Shown here piece by piece: positions 10,271 through 22,244 of a stretch of 64,000 nt of DNA. The notes beneath the pieces are model-generated. The model ran no database searches. It was not told the origin of the DNA and saw only the letters and a list, made by a program, of their open reading frames with translations. This DNA is from Pohlia nutans (taxonomy: Eukaryota; Streptophyta; Bryopsida; Bryales; Mniaceae): contig CM040091.1 of the NCBI GenBank assembly GCA_022496805.1, forward strand, positions 14,560,336-14,624,335, in the 5' to 3' direction. The position numbers and the translations under genes are program-made. Each line of letters opens with the position of its first letter. The stretch's first letter is position 1.

Positions 10271-12243
10271 AACTTATCTTAAACCGATAACATGTTGTCT
10301 CACCACTCTATCCAAAATAGAGCAAACGCAAAAAGCCAATTAGTTGACAATAGTCTCCCAAAATACAACTCAAAATTAGTCTACAACATGTTTTTGGTGA
10401 CAGTCTATAACATGATTCTTGGGAGTGTCTCGACTTATGATATTTCTACCTTATAGGGGTTTTATATTGTAATTGGAGGGCAAAGTTGGCACACCTATTC
10501 CATTTACATATATAGAAAATAAGGTTTGAAAAACAGAATATTTTATTTTATTTTTTCAAGATTCTCTTTTTCAATGTATTTTGGAAATGTGTGGCATTTA
10601 AAGATGAAAGAAACATTTCAATCAAAGTACTATTCTTGTAGGTTGATGATTTTTTAATTTACAATGCAAGTGTCATCAACACATTATTATTTGTAAAGAA
10701 TGAGATACTTTTAGATCATACTATAGCCAATAGAATTCAATGTAATACCTTGTTGACACAATCATGATTTAAAGGTAATCTAGGTCATAATTGACACTCT
10801 CACTCCAAATTCAACGGTTTGTAGTTTGTTTAGTGGTGTATAATATCCAAATAATACATATTTTAGTGTCTTAGAATCATCTAAAAGAATAAAAAAATAA
10901 TGTACCTTAATAATAGAGAACACTCAAAACAATTGAAATGCATAGTAATGGTTTTTCTCCTCATTGCAATTTTTCACTCTTATGCGTTTACATTGTGTTC
11001 AATCACAGTCAATCACGTTTAGTTAATTTTTCACAATATTTGAGTTAACCAAAAACAAAAGAGTTCAAGAGGAGTTCAAGAGGAGTTCAAGAGGAGTTTC
11101 TTTTTTATAATTATATTTTCTGAGAATCATTGTTTACGAATAGTCCCCATTGTCGGGTCTCTTGACTTGGGGGAGCGTCTGAAAAAATTCCTCTAGCATT
11201 GGGGAGGTCACAAGTTTCACACCCCGTAGTGATGCAAGGTCTTGCTTTTAATTATCCTCCAACTCACTATAGAGTAGTTTTGTAGTCTTTTTGAACTAAA
11301 AGAGTCGAAGGTGAGGTTAAGGTTTCTTTCCACTTGGAGACAGTCTTTTTTGGTTAACTCTATTACTGAGGGAGTAATTGTGCTGAGGACTGGGTCCAAT
11401 TGATCTACTAGATTTATCAACCAAGCACTGCATAGGGGATTGGATTAGGTTCGAATTGGGTAGAGTTGAACATAGGGGGGACACCATTGAATCTAACAAT
11501 GTAACTTTTTCAAGAGTAGAAGGCACATTTCGATTTTTCTCAGCAACAAAAATTACTCTTCATGTGCAGCCCTCAGTTCAAACCATTTTCCACCAAAAAG
11601 CACCTAAATTTTCAACTCAACCTTCTAACTCCCACATTTTCACATTTCACAAGGCCAACGTGAAGAGATACAAATTTGATACTACATTCATACAATCATA
11701 TTCATTTCCATTATCAGACTATCCAACAATTCAGCATCAACCAAGATTAAACAACAGACTGTGCATAAACACTTCTCGATTACAGAAGTGCGGAAACATG
11801 AGGAAACTAGATATAAGATTCTTAACCATTTCATATACAGAAATCGAGCATGAACATGAATGACATTAACATCCACTGCAAACGCTTCCTACAAGCAGAT
11901 TCTAGTGTACAGAATGATCTGCCCAAAGCAATCCAGGAGTTTCGCAGTTAGCTCCAACTCACAATCTACCGTAGATCTACAAGTACTGCAAGAGATACTA
12001 GTATTACTCCTAAGTATCAAAAAACACGCCACTCCATTCTACAGTCTACCCCCTCCATAATATAACACTCTACAATATGACAGCTATTATTGTTGCAGGT
12101 AATAGTCATTTGGAATGTGACTAATCCATGCATGCCACCTTGAAGTTGGGACTTCCCAAACATGTCGTAATAGAGAGGGACAACTGTACATACAAACCAT
12201 GTAAGCCATTCACATAACCATCCGGTGGAAAAAGAACCAAAAC
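10271..12243. other. intergenic plus SURNod19 3' flank
   Basis: AT-rich. The only structured feature is a short tandem repeat at 11061-11096. The part next to 12244 probably holds the 3' UTR of the SURNod19-like gene on the minus strand. Confidence 0.4.
11061..11096. repeat. 11-bp tandem repeat
   Basis: Three and a third perfect units of GAGTTCAAGAG. Confidence 0.9.
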
Positions 12244-15200
12244 TCAGTTCAAAATCTTCCGGTTGCCGAGAAGTGCAGCCACAGGGGTGGTGATGATCTC
12301 AGGCTCCTCAGCAACTTTGATGAACAAAACGCCCATCACGCCCGTGTGAGGGCCATCCACCTTGGTATACTTCACTACGTACCTGCACCATGAATTGAAG
12401 TTAATTGGATGATAGTAAACAAGAGTTTAAATAACTAGATCCTAAGCTAAACTAAAGGTATGTCCTCACTTGAGGTGCTAGTGAGGGTCTTCGAAATGAT
12501 TTGGACTAGATTCAATTTGCTGACATCATTCCTAAAACCAAGTGCAAACATACCTTGAGACTAAAGGTATACACAACTGTAGTAGGATTACTAGATTACA
12601 AATGTTATTCTTAACTCTTTTATGTCACACCTATAGTTACCAATGTTTCAAAACTAGATATGTGAAAGGGATCCAATCACATGCACACACAACATATCCC
12701 CGAATAGACCAAGAAGCCCAAATTGGGCCTCATGTTTTTTTTAGGGTTCAGGGTTGCAAGGCCCAACTTCCATGGGTGAAATTTCTCACTAAAAGACAAC
12801 TTTTTAGGAAATTCGGTGACCAAGTCCCACATTTCAAGTGAGCTTTTGAGAAAAAAGTGGAGAAGTTGTCATGAAGTATAAAGGATTTTCAAACCCTCTA
12901 CTTCATGGCAACTTGTCCCTAACCAATCAAATTTGTTCATGTTTCATCCTAGTAACAAATCAAAACATCAGTTATGCAAGCCCATGGAAGTGTGCACCAC
13001 TTCATGGCACAGTATGAGACAAAATGTAATACCACTTCTCCCCTCCTCTTGCCTACTTCCATAGGCAACTTCTCAAACCCATGGAAGTTGTCTCTAAGTG
13101 GACTTCCTTTTGTTCAAATTCAGTTAATTTATTTACCAACACATGCAATACTCTTCATTGATTCCAGTGTAGTAAAATTTGAAACATTAATGTATCACAA
13201 TATGACGGATTGAATTTGTCATTTGAAAACCTTGAATCTTTTGTCGTTTAGGAGATAATGGAAGGTGTGAAATAATGAGTGCTAATAGAAGACCTTATAA
13301 CGTTACATTTGATGTTATTCTTAACATGAAAACATCTTGATTGTCACCTAAAATGCGTCATGCAAAACATGTGTTTCTTAACCCCTAAAGGACCTAGGAT
13401 TCATGGTTTTAAAATGACAAGTTTAGACAATCATATTGTGAAAATTATAATTTGAATGGGACCAAATTTTATATCACTGGAATTAGTGAAGAATATTACA
13501 TATGTTGAATAATTTAATTTTTTTAAATCAACAAAAAAAATCTGCATAAAACCTACTCAAAACTATTGAAAAAGACAACAGCCACCTGGTGGCCTTATGG
13601 TCCTTTAGGGGTTCAACCTAAAATGTATCATCCAAAATATGGGTTTCTTATACCTAAAATGCGTCATGCAAAACATGGGTTTCTTATAGTGAGAGAAAAG
13701 GGCTTACCTGAGCTTCTCGCCCTTCTTGATCTTGCCCGCGCCATTGGAGCCAAAGACGGGGTTGCAGTGACGGATTCCGACCACGTAGCCGTTCTCGTCG
13801 CCGGCTGCGGTGCCGTGGCCGTAAATGGGAGGAGAGTGGCAAAGCACGCGGCCGTCTTCGCCGTAGAGAGTGGAGTCCAAGCTGTAGGCGTGAAGGTGCG
13901 ACACGGCGTACACCATGTCACCCCCCAACCGGGACTCCACCACAGATTCGCGCACATCCACACACTCTGGCTTGTGGAAGTCCTCTGCATTGCAATGCCC
14001 TTCCACGTCGTACTCCACCACTCCCCGCGGATGCTCTTCGGTGGACGTCACGTCCAACCCCATTTGAGTCAATGGCACCACGCACTTGTCGTAGTCTACA
14101 AACGTCCACGTGTACTGCAGGAGCCCAAAAAATAAAAATAAAATCTGAATTAGAATGTGAGTAGCAAGAACAATCATTAGGAGTTGTCACACATCTTATG
14201 AGAATGGAACTTCTATGAGGAATGAGAGAAAAGAGGAACCAATAGGACACCTTCTCCATGAAGAAAGTGTGACACCCCTTTTGTGGTTTGTGGAGATTGA
14301 GAATGGAGAATAGAGGTTGTTAGTTGGTCACTCATCCTCCGAGCATGGGCCATTCTCCATTCTCCATTCTTCACGCCCATTCTTCACCCTTGGAGGAGAA
14401 GAATGAAATTTCTCAATCTTCAAAGAATGGGACCTCCACCATTCAAGGAGAGCGTGCCACATCCTCATTCTCTGAAGATTGAGAATGGAGCAGAGGATGT
14501 GTGACACCCCCTATTAAAAACATGGCATTTGATAAATATATTAAAAACTTATGTCAAGTTTCCTCAAGTTAATGCTAATAATACTAAGGGTTGCTTCACA
14601 CTATGGCCATCGAAGTCGAGAGGCCGTGGAATGGAGTGGCCAAACTTTGTTGAGAGTCCAAAGAAATAGGCTGAAAATAGGCAATAAAATATAGTTTTGA
14701 TCTTTTGTGAAAAAGAATTGACGGCCTCTTGACCATAGTTTGGGTTTCTATTCCCGTTCGACCCAAACTTCCTTCGAGAGTCCGTCAACCTTGGTCAAAA
14801 AGTGTTGCCATGTAGGCATTTTGAAGGGCGACAACCTTTGGACTTTGGCCTCTTTTGATCCGACACATGCAATGTTTGTTACTGATTCCAAGACACATGC
14901 AATGTTTGTTACTGATTCCAAGGATATCGCATTTACTTGTAATTTTCACTGCATGATTGATTGGATTTCTCATTTTGAATCCTTGAGCTTTTAGGGGTTT
15001 AATTGACACCATTTGCATTACAACTAAATGAATATGACGACATTAAGAATGTTGTCAATCCAATGAATGGATGGAAAGGTCTTGAATTGATTACCTTCAA
15101 ACGATAGATCATTTCCAGTGACTTATCATCACCGTTAACATCGTCCCTCAACTTGCACCGAGCATTGTCTCTGCAACACCTCAAACCTCCTGCGTAATTC

Positions 15201-16841
15201 TCTGGAACGTCGGTGCGGTTTCCACCAGTGAACAGATCACACCTGCAGCACCGACAGCCAAACGCTCAATACAAAAATATCTCATGAACATTCACTTTAA
15301 AAATCTGCACTATTTTACATATTTAAGTAAATGTGTACTCTTGGCAAGCCTACCGACATTAAATAAACGAACAAGGACCCACATTATTTGAAAGCCTCAA
15401 GTTATTTTAGATTTTAAGCATAACTATTGTAAGCTCCACTACCACAGTACTACAATGGGCGAATCACGCAATTTAGCTCATGTTTTAATCCCCTTTCAAC
15501 CCTCTTTTAAGCCCTTTTTTAAGCCCCTTAGTCTATGCAATTTCATACTCCACTAGCACACTTGCTACAGCAACACAAATAATCTTCACATCAAACCCAT
15601 GGCACCTTTCTCAATCACACACCAAGCAAACATCACAACCACCGAATCCCAAACTCCATTAAACAATCCCAATGACTGTCAACAAACAACAATAAAATCC
15701 GCAGAATTGCAGAACGCTTGATAAATGACCGTTTCTTCATCACTAAACGAGGTCAACACTCCAATTTGAACCCAAAACTGGGCTAGAATATGTATTATCC
15801 CCTGTAGAATGTCGCCAGGGGGAACATTTGCCGAGGTGAGGTTCCCGATAATACACGTGTCCCGAAATACTGTATTATGTTGAAATTACAAAAACGATGA
15901 AGAAAAAGTACAAACCCTATCAACAAACACCATTCGGAGCACTTGTGGTGATGACTGGAGGGGAATGGCTTGATATGGGTACCACTTTCACGTGTCTCAC
16001 ACAGTGTGACTTATGTCTAACTCATTTTATGTGTACTAGAAATTATATCTTTAACACCATGTATATAGATGCAACCATGGTGTTTATAACCCCTCTAATT
16101 TCTGTAATTTTTCAATGTTTTTTTCGTACCTGAAAAAGATATTTCTCGAAAATCACACTATTTTTGGAGGGGTACTCATATTAGGCCATCCCCCTGGAGC
16201 TTTGATTATCTTAGATTTAGAAGGAAAAAGGGGCATAAGAAGATTATGCCTGATCATCAGAAAGCGCCACACACTAAGCAACAGTGCCACAATCACACAC
16301 TTGATTCGAAGAGAAAAGATGATGCGACTAGTTACCGGCATTCGGTGCAAGCCATGCGATGAAGAGCACCGCGCGTATCAATCCCGTGCACATTCAACAC
16401 CCAGCGCGTCTTAACCCCATCGCCACCGCTCACCATCCCATACGGACTGGGCATGGTGGAGTTCAGGTGCCGAGTCTCCCCGCCCTTCGCCCACGCCTGC
16501 CTAAACTTCGGCCGATCCACGTAATTGTGCACGTGACCCATGTTCTTCACTTCCTGCACATCGCCGAGGTACTCGATCATGACCCAGTGGTGAAGGTACA
16601 CGTCCGTGAGCGGCACCGGCTCGCCATTCTCGTACACGAGCTCGGCGTTAAAGTCCACGGTCACGAAGTGCCCCGTCGGCGCCTCCACTTCGAAGTACTT
16701 CTCGTTCACGTCCCCGGGCCGGGACACCAGTTTCGGCGACAGAAACGCCCGCGTCTGCTCCTTCCTCTCGTACCCGTCGCAGGATGCGAGCGCTCCTCCG
16801 GGCGCCAGGAGCAGGAGTACTAGCAGAAACGCCGGAGCCAT
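12244..16841 (-). CDS. SURNod19-like secreted protein
   Basis: Belongs to the plant stress up-regulated Nod19 family, whose biochemical role is not established. Exons on the minus strand are 16841-16336, 15242-15095, 14114-13708 and 12382-12244. Phases match at every junction, and the total of 1200 bp gives 399 residues. The N-terminus MAPAFLLVLLLLAPGGALA is a clear signal peptide, so the protein should enter the secretory pathway. Family landmarks follow in order: YLHHWVMIEYLG, WVLNVHGIDTRGA, the Cys cluster TECRCDLF, GGLRCCRDNARCKL, YTWTFVDY, AYSLDSTLYGEDGRVLC and HTGVMGVLFIKVAEE. Many conserved Cys suggest disulfides. All three introns have GT-AG ends and host transposon fragments. The ATG chosen is the one that starts the signal peptide. 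Confidence 0.9.
12764..13090. mobile_element. MITE in SURNod19 intron 3, copy 1
   Basis: A 327-bp element with inverted ends CAACTTCCATGGGT. A second, more decayed copy is at 51942-52203. Parts of the same family appear in opposite orientation around 17700-18110. No clear target duplication. Confidence 0.6.
13382..13611. mobile_element. TTAA-flanked element (CCCCTAAAGGACC ends)
   Basis: A 230-bp element with inverted ends CCCCTAAAGGACC. The left flank is TTAA (13378-13381); the right flank is TTCA, one base off. It lies in SURNod19 intron 3, between repeats of CCTAAAATGCGTCATGC type (13347, 13617, 13651). Confidence 0.65.
14180..14511. mobile_element. MITE candidate in SURNod19 intron 2
   Basis: A 332-bp stretch. 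Its first 16 bases (GGAGTTGTCACACATC) match the inverted last 16 at 14 positions. The interior has nested inverted blocks of ATTCTCCATTC/GAATGGAGAAT type. A target duplication is not certain. Confidence 0.5.
14588..14812. repeat. dispersed repeat, copy 1 (second at 39410-39633)
   Basis: About 225 bp starting near GCTTCACACTATGGCC and ending near AAAAAGTGTTGCCATG. The copy at 39410-39633 is in the same orientation and similar along its whole length. Located in SURNod19 intron 2. Confidence 0.7.
14863..14922. repeat. perfect 30-bp tandem duplication
   Basis: Two exact adjacent copies (14863-14892, 14893-14922) beginning ACACATGCAATG. Confidence 0.95.
15959..16195. mobile_element. MITE in SURNod19 intron 1, copy 1
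   Basis: About 235 bp with roughly 24-bp inverted ends (GGGGAATGGCTTGATATG against GGGGGATGGCCTAATATG). CTGGA is repeated at both edges and may be a 5-bp duplication. A related copy in opposite orientation lies at 32400-32637. Confidence 0.6.
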
Positions 16842-17249
16842 TTCGACACAAAATCACTCAGAAAGGAGCCGACTTTGGGTGTGGAGCGAGCAGATTTGAA
16901 CGGGACTTGGGAGTTTTGAGAATAGATGAGGATGTTTTGTAGCGGAATTCTGGAAGTTTCCCGGAAAAGCGGTGGGATCAGTTGGCAGCAGCTTATTGGG
17001 AATGGAGAAAAGGACGTTTGGTGTGTGTTTGTACGGGGAAGAGCGAGATTGGGTTGCAGCCTGACGGATTGCTGGACTGTTGCATCGCCACGAGGTGCTC
17101 CAGAAGGTGCCGGGGCGCGGTGACTTTGGCGTTCTGGAAGGTCGCGGTTATAGGGGATGCTGCCTTGGGCATGAAGGCAAACGAGAAATATTATTAGAGG
17201 GAACTTCCGTGGGTTTGAGAACTTGCTTATGGAATTACTAGGTAAGAGG
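16842..17249. promoter_or_regulatory. SURNod19 5' flank
   Basis: Region upstream of the SURNod19 ATG (minus strand), GC-richer than the spacer beyond it. It should contain the promoter and 5' UTR. No individual element is claimed. Confidence 0.35.
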
Positions 17250-17695
17250 AAGGGGAAAACGTGCCTTTGCAGCCAGTAGAATACGTTGTATTTTGGTTGT
17301 ATTTGGAATGAATCCACACTTTCAATGAATTTGAGTTCAAAAGAGAAGTTGAAATTTAGATCAATGTGGTTCTAGTGAACTAATGAGATCTTCATTTAGA
17401 GTTTCTTGTCAGTAGCAAATCCCAATTACACACCAACGCATATACTATCCCCATGGAACGTTTAGGGGTTAACCTCTAAACGTCTAAAAGTGCCTTTGCG
17501 GCCAGTAGAATACGGTGTATTTTTCTAGTATCTGGAATGGATCCAGACCTTTTATAGGTTTGTTCAACACAAAAGTTGAAATTTACATCAATGCGGTTTT
17601 AGTGAGCTATTGAGATCCCAATTTAGAACTTCTTGTTGGTAGCAAATACCAATTATACGGCCACGTATTTGCTATCCTCATGGAACGTTTACGGG
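17250..17695. mobile_element. two TTAA-family elements sharing one TTAA
   Basis: Two direct copies of a unit of about 220 bp (landmark GTGCCTTTGC.GCCAGTAGAATACG). The second is 17473-17695 and is flanked by TTAA on both sides (17469-17472, 17696-17699). It has ends CCTCTAAACGTC and GTTTACGGG. The first ends GTTTAGGGG at 17468, so both copies abut the same TTAA. The left end of copy 1 is decayed. Confidence 0.65.
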
Positions 17696-17699
17696 TTAA

Positions 17700-20600
17700 A
17701 TATCTAGTCATGAAGTTGTGCACACTTTCATGGATCTGCATAAGGTGAAATATGAACAAGTTTGGTTGGTTAGGGAGAACTTGTCATCAAGTCTTGTACT
17801 TGAGAAATGTTCATGCTGCATAACAATTTCTTAACCACTATTTTTTCTTTAAAGCTCACTTAAAATGTAGAACTTAGTTGGACCACAAAGTCCCTGAAAA
17901 CTTGTTTTTAGTAAAATACTTCATTACAAAAATAGGTTAGAGGAGAGAAAAATTGGTATAATTACAATTTGTTTCATACCCGGCCGTGAAGTGGTGCATA
18001 CTTTGAATATGAACAAATTTGATTGGCTAGGTTGAAGTGAGGTTGAAACATGAACAAAGTTGTTTGATTAAAGAGAAGTTGCCATAAAGTTGAGGGCTTG
18101 AGAACCCTTTATACTTCATGATAACTTCTCCTATATTTTATTTTTTCTCAAAAGCTCACTTGAAATGTGGAATTTGTTCCTCCTTGAAGTGCCTGAAAAT
18201 TCTTATAATTCTAAGGAAATAAACTGTTAGAGGTGTTGAATATAATTCAATTTGAATCTTGATTTAAAAACTAGAGCTTTGTGATGCTGCATACTATTAA
18301 CAATCAATAATTTACAATTTGAAGCATGGCTTAAAATAAAATAAGAATGCTTTTAATTAATGACTTATATGATATTTCGATATGCGTTAAAATTCCAATT
18401 CATATGCAAATTAAATTATTATTTTCTATGAATTTTGATGATTGAAAATGAACTCTACAGTTCAATATTTCTCATCTTGTAGGTTTAAAACTCGTGAAAT
18501 CACGAATTTGTACTCTTTCCGTTTTGAGGATTTTTTTGGAGGTATGAATAACACTGACCTCCATTCATCCTACAGTTTAACCTTTAAGTGACCAAACGAT
18601 CATTTTATGGTCGCTGCCCTTTTTTTAAGGGTTGTTGAAGATGAAAAAATTAAGTAAAACATATAAAATATTTTCAAATGGGAAATCAAGTTTGCTTTCT
18701 AACCCAATCTAAATTATGTCAATCCGAGTTGAACTGTAGTGAGGAGAAATTTTCAAAGACAAACACATCATTATCATCCTAGTGTCATAAAACTTACTGT
18801 TCCTAGAAATAAATGATGTTCTTCCTTTGAAAAAAATTCCATTGACCATTTTAGAAGAGGATGTTTAGTTTGAACCATCATACCAAATTTGAGATTTTAA
18901 AATAAAATGTGTAATTTTGGTGAATATTCAATGATAAATGCTTCTAAATTCATTAAATGAGTATCTAAAACATATTTTGAAAGTTTGATCTTATGAATAA
19001 TTACTTAACTTCATGCTTTTCATTTCATTCTTTTGAACCAAACTTCATCAAAGTTGCAAAAGTAACATTTATAACACATCTAGGTTTTGCCCTTACTACT
19101 TGTCATTTAGGGGTTAACATGTATTATTTTTTGTACTACAAAGATTTTCTTAAAGGTTCTACCCAATAATTTTATGCCAGTAGACATTTCCTTAGAAAAA
19201 AAACCCATAGTATCAAATTCATCTTTGTACTAGATCATGTCCGATTGTATATTCATTATTTCTAAATTCATGTTTATTTCACGTTTTAAAAAATAATTTG
19301 TAACATGTGATTTGATTTTTTGTCGCCAATATCTAACATTCAAATTTTGAATTCTCAAATGCACATAAACACAATCATCATAGGGTATGGCATTTTTTAT
19401 ACTAATTACTTAGAGAGTTACATTTCAACCCATCACAAGAAATTTCATCCACGAATTGTCAAGATCTTATTTATAATCAAATTACAAAAGAATTTTGAAT
19501 TTTAAGTTTCAAATTTTCTACAAACTGTTGGTGATAGCAATCATATATCTAATATATATATATATAGAAACTCCGGACCTCGTTCAAGGCCGGCGTGAAT
19601 AAATTGTCTATTAGTTTTGACAATGAGCCAGTGCCCACTGGACAAAGGGCCATTGGTGCAAAATCATAAATCTAACCGTATGAATAGAATCTAAAATTCA
19701 CGGTGTACAACTTTTATTCATACATCAAGTTCAAAATAGCCCTCTTAGTTGCATTTTATAAGACATTTTCCAAAATTTCCAAATCTTGAGACTGAGGAGT
19801 AAGGATGTTTAGATGTTAAAAACCATCAATCATAGGAGGGGGAGGGGTGTGTGGTGGAAGGGGCGAATAGGGCCGTTTAGTTGAGATTTGAGGTGCTTTT
19901 TGGTTGAGATTGATTTCAACCAGAGGCTATATAGGGAGACTGAGATGAAATGAAGAAAACATTTTTCTACTGTGGTCCCCCATGCCCAAGTCAAAAATTA
20001 CACTACTTCACTCAATAGTACGTCTCCCCATCGTTGAGTGAAGTCTCCTACAATCTTCTATCCAGCAGACAAAAAATTGTTTCACGAATCGGCATGTTCA
20101 AAGAAGAGCGGTACTTGCCCCCTCCCTCCCATGCCCAAATCGGGTCAGTCTTATACTCTTTATAAAAATAGTATTCTTTGGCTCAATGCTACAGTACTGG
20201 AACTCATGGTGCAAAGTGAAATCATACTGGCTTACAAAAAATTAAAAAAAATTAAAAAATGTAAAAAATAAAAATAAATCATATTGGTTGTAGCTCAGCT
20301 AGCTCTGGTCTAATTCTCTCTAGTTCAATCTATATTCCAATAATCTAATTTGTGTTGAAAGAATTTAATTTATATCATAATAATCCGAGTTGTGTCAAAA
20401 TATTCTAACTTATGTCAATAATTTAGAATTTTTCAAAAAAATATAATTCGTGTCAAAATTATTCAATTCCATAAAATAATATAATTTATGTCTCAATAAT
20501 CCAATTTGTGTAAAAATAATCCAATAAGTTTCCTGATAATCTAAATTATAAAAAAATCAAATTTCCTAAAAAAATCCAATTTATATCAAAATATTTTACT

Positions 20601-20933
20601 TTTTTTGAATTAATCTAATTTTTAAAATATACTATCATATTTGTAAATAATGTATTATATGCCAAATTATTGCAATACAGTCTTATTTGTTTGAATATGA
20701 CTTTCAAATAATTTTCACAAATAAATACAAATTAAAAAGTTAGATTGTATAGGTTCATACACTAATTAACAATTGCAATTGAATGATTTTAATGATTTTA
20801 AGTTTTAAAGGTGCATAGATGGATTACGATTTCTCATCCATCTCTTTATTTTCAACTGGTTTTTTTGTGGGGCCTACATTTGTAAAAACATTCAAATTTA
20901 TTGTCGTTGAAAACTCTCAATTGCATTGAATAA
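17700..20933. other. AT-rich intergenic sequence
   Basis: No gene recognised. It holds inverted fragments of the 12764-13090 family (17700-18110), a lone GGGGTTAA end near 19112, the second copy of the 3111 repeat (19567-19665), and runs of degenerate repeats of the type TCCAATTTGTGTCAAAATAA at 20320-20620. Confidence 0.5.
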
Positions 20934-21254
20934 TCCCTAAAATACCAACCCTTTGAACAGAAGTAGGTGTCACCCATAAACATAGATATTAGCACGGCTC
21001 AAATGTACATTAGGTGTACATGATAGGTTCATTGTAAGCATAAAATCTACCCAACAAATTTAACATACTTGTATTTGGAGGCCTCTCTAATATGATCAAC
21101 ATCTCCACATCACAAGGGATTTACTTTTATTGGAAGAGAACCTAATGGGCTTGCTAAAATGACTTGGATGAAAGTCATCCGAGAATGTATGAGAAAGTTA
21201 CAAGGCTTTGAACCTGTTTATGATTCAGTTTATGAACGCTTGAATGTTTAGGGG
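20934..21254. mobile_element. TTAA-family element, copy 1
   Basis: A 321-bp element beginning TCCCTAAAATACC and ending ATGTTTAGGGG. It is followed by TTAA (21255-21258), and the left flank is ATAA. Interior landmarks are ACCAACCCTTTGAAC and CATAAAATCTACCCAAC. Confidence 0.6.
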
Positions 21255-21258
21255 TTAA

Positions 21259-21678
21259 CTCCTAAATGTACCAACCCTTTGAACATAAGTAGATTCTAGC
21301 CTCAAAAGTAGATATTAGCATGGCTTAGATGTACATGAGGTGTACATGAGAAGGTCATTGCACGCATAAAATCTACCCAACAAATTAGACATATTTGTAG
21401 TTGGAGGCTTCTCCGCAATATTATCAACAACTCACCATCACAAAAGATTCATTGTAATTGGTGGAGAATGTAATAGGCTTTCAAAGGTGACTTGGATGAA
21501 AACTAGTGGGACCCGTGCCGTTGAGCACATTAAGTTTGGGTTGTCTTTTCAACGGATTCCAACGCGGAACGGTCAAGTGAGACATATTGTGTAATAGATG
21601 ATTTGAGGTTGTATGAGAAAGTTACAAGACTTCAAATCTGTTCCTGATTCAGTTTCGGAACGCTGACACGTTTAGGGG
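21259..21678. mobile_element. TTAA-family element, copy 2, abutting copy 1
   Basis: A 420-bp relative of 20934-21254, starting immediately after the shared TTAA with CTCCTAAATGTACC and ending ACGTTTAGGGG (right flank ATAA). It contains about 110 extra bases near 21510-21620, starting around TAGTGGGACCCGTGCC, that copy 1 lacks. These look like a secondary insertion. Confidence 0.6.
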
Positions 21679-21840
21679 ATAAACTGAACAACTTGTGCAG
21701 CCTCCAGTTTAGTTGAAAACTTCCAAATGAGAGTTGAAAGTCTCAACTGTCTAAGTTCAACTCAACTCAACTGGGCTCCCTGCGCGACCCCCTTCATATT
21801 TCAGTTGGTTCTCCAACCAATCACACAACCCGTGCCTGAT

Positions 21841-22013
21841 GGCAAAAACGACGAGATTCCCACCGAAGAAACCTGGACGAATCAGACGATCGTCCGTTCG
21901 GGGCCTCCTTCCGTTAGTGGGCGGCACCTGAGGCAAGAACGACGGAAATTCCCACCGAAGAAACCTGAACGAATCAGACGATCGTCCGACAGGGGCCTCC
22001 GTTCGTCCGTGAC
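21841..22013. repeat. tandem duplication in the E2 promoter region
   Basis: Blocks at 21841 and 21932 share ATTCCCACCGAAGAAACCTG and AATCAGACGATCGTCCG, spaced 91 bp apart. They lie about 230-400 bp upstream of the E2 start codon in GC-rich DNA, so they may be part of its promoter or 5' UTR. Open frames through them are low-complexity and not considered genes. Confidence 0.7.
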
Positions 22014-22244
22014 CCGTCACAGTAGGAACAAACGCGCCCTGGCCCTGGCCCTTGGGGCGTCGTCTCGGCGGCCCGTTCGTCCCCTCGTGGCCTGCTGCCG
22101 CAGCTCTTCTTTTGCATTCATTTTGCGTCATTGTTTGACGCCAGTCTCCCTCCCTCACTTGTTGCTCTTCTAGCAACCCTGGTCCGCCATAGCTCGCTCA
22201 GTCACGATCGCCACACTCTCTTTGCATTAGGGATCCCGCAAGCT

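Noticed and set aside
13566..14135. 189-codon plus-strand frame
   Set aside because: Shadow of SURNod19 exon 3 on the opposite strand.
21727..22176. Open frames of 139-148 codons on both strands
   Set aside because: Low-complexity Arg/Pro-rich translations of a GC-rich tandem duplication in the E2 promoter region.
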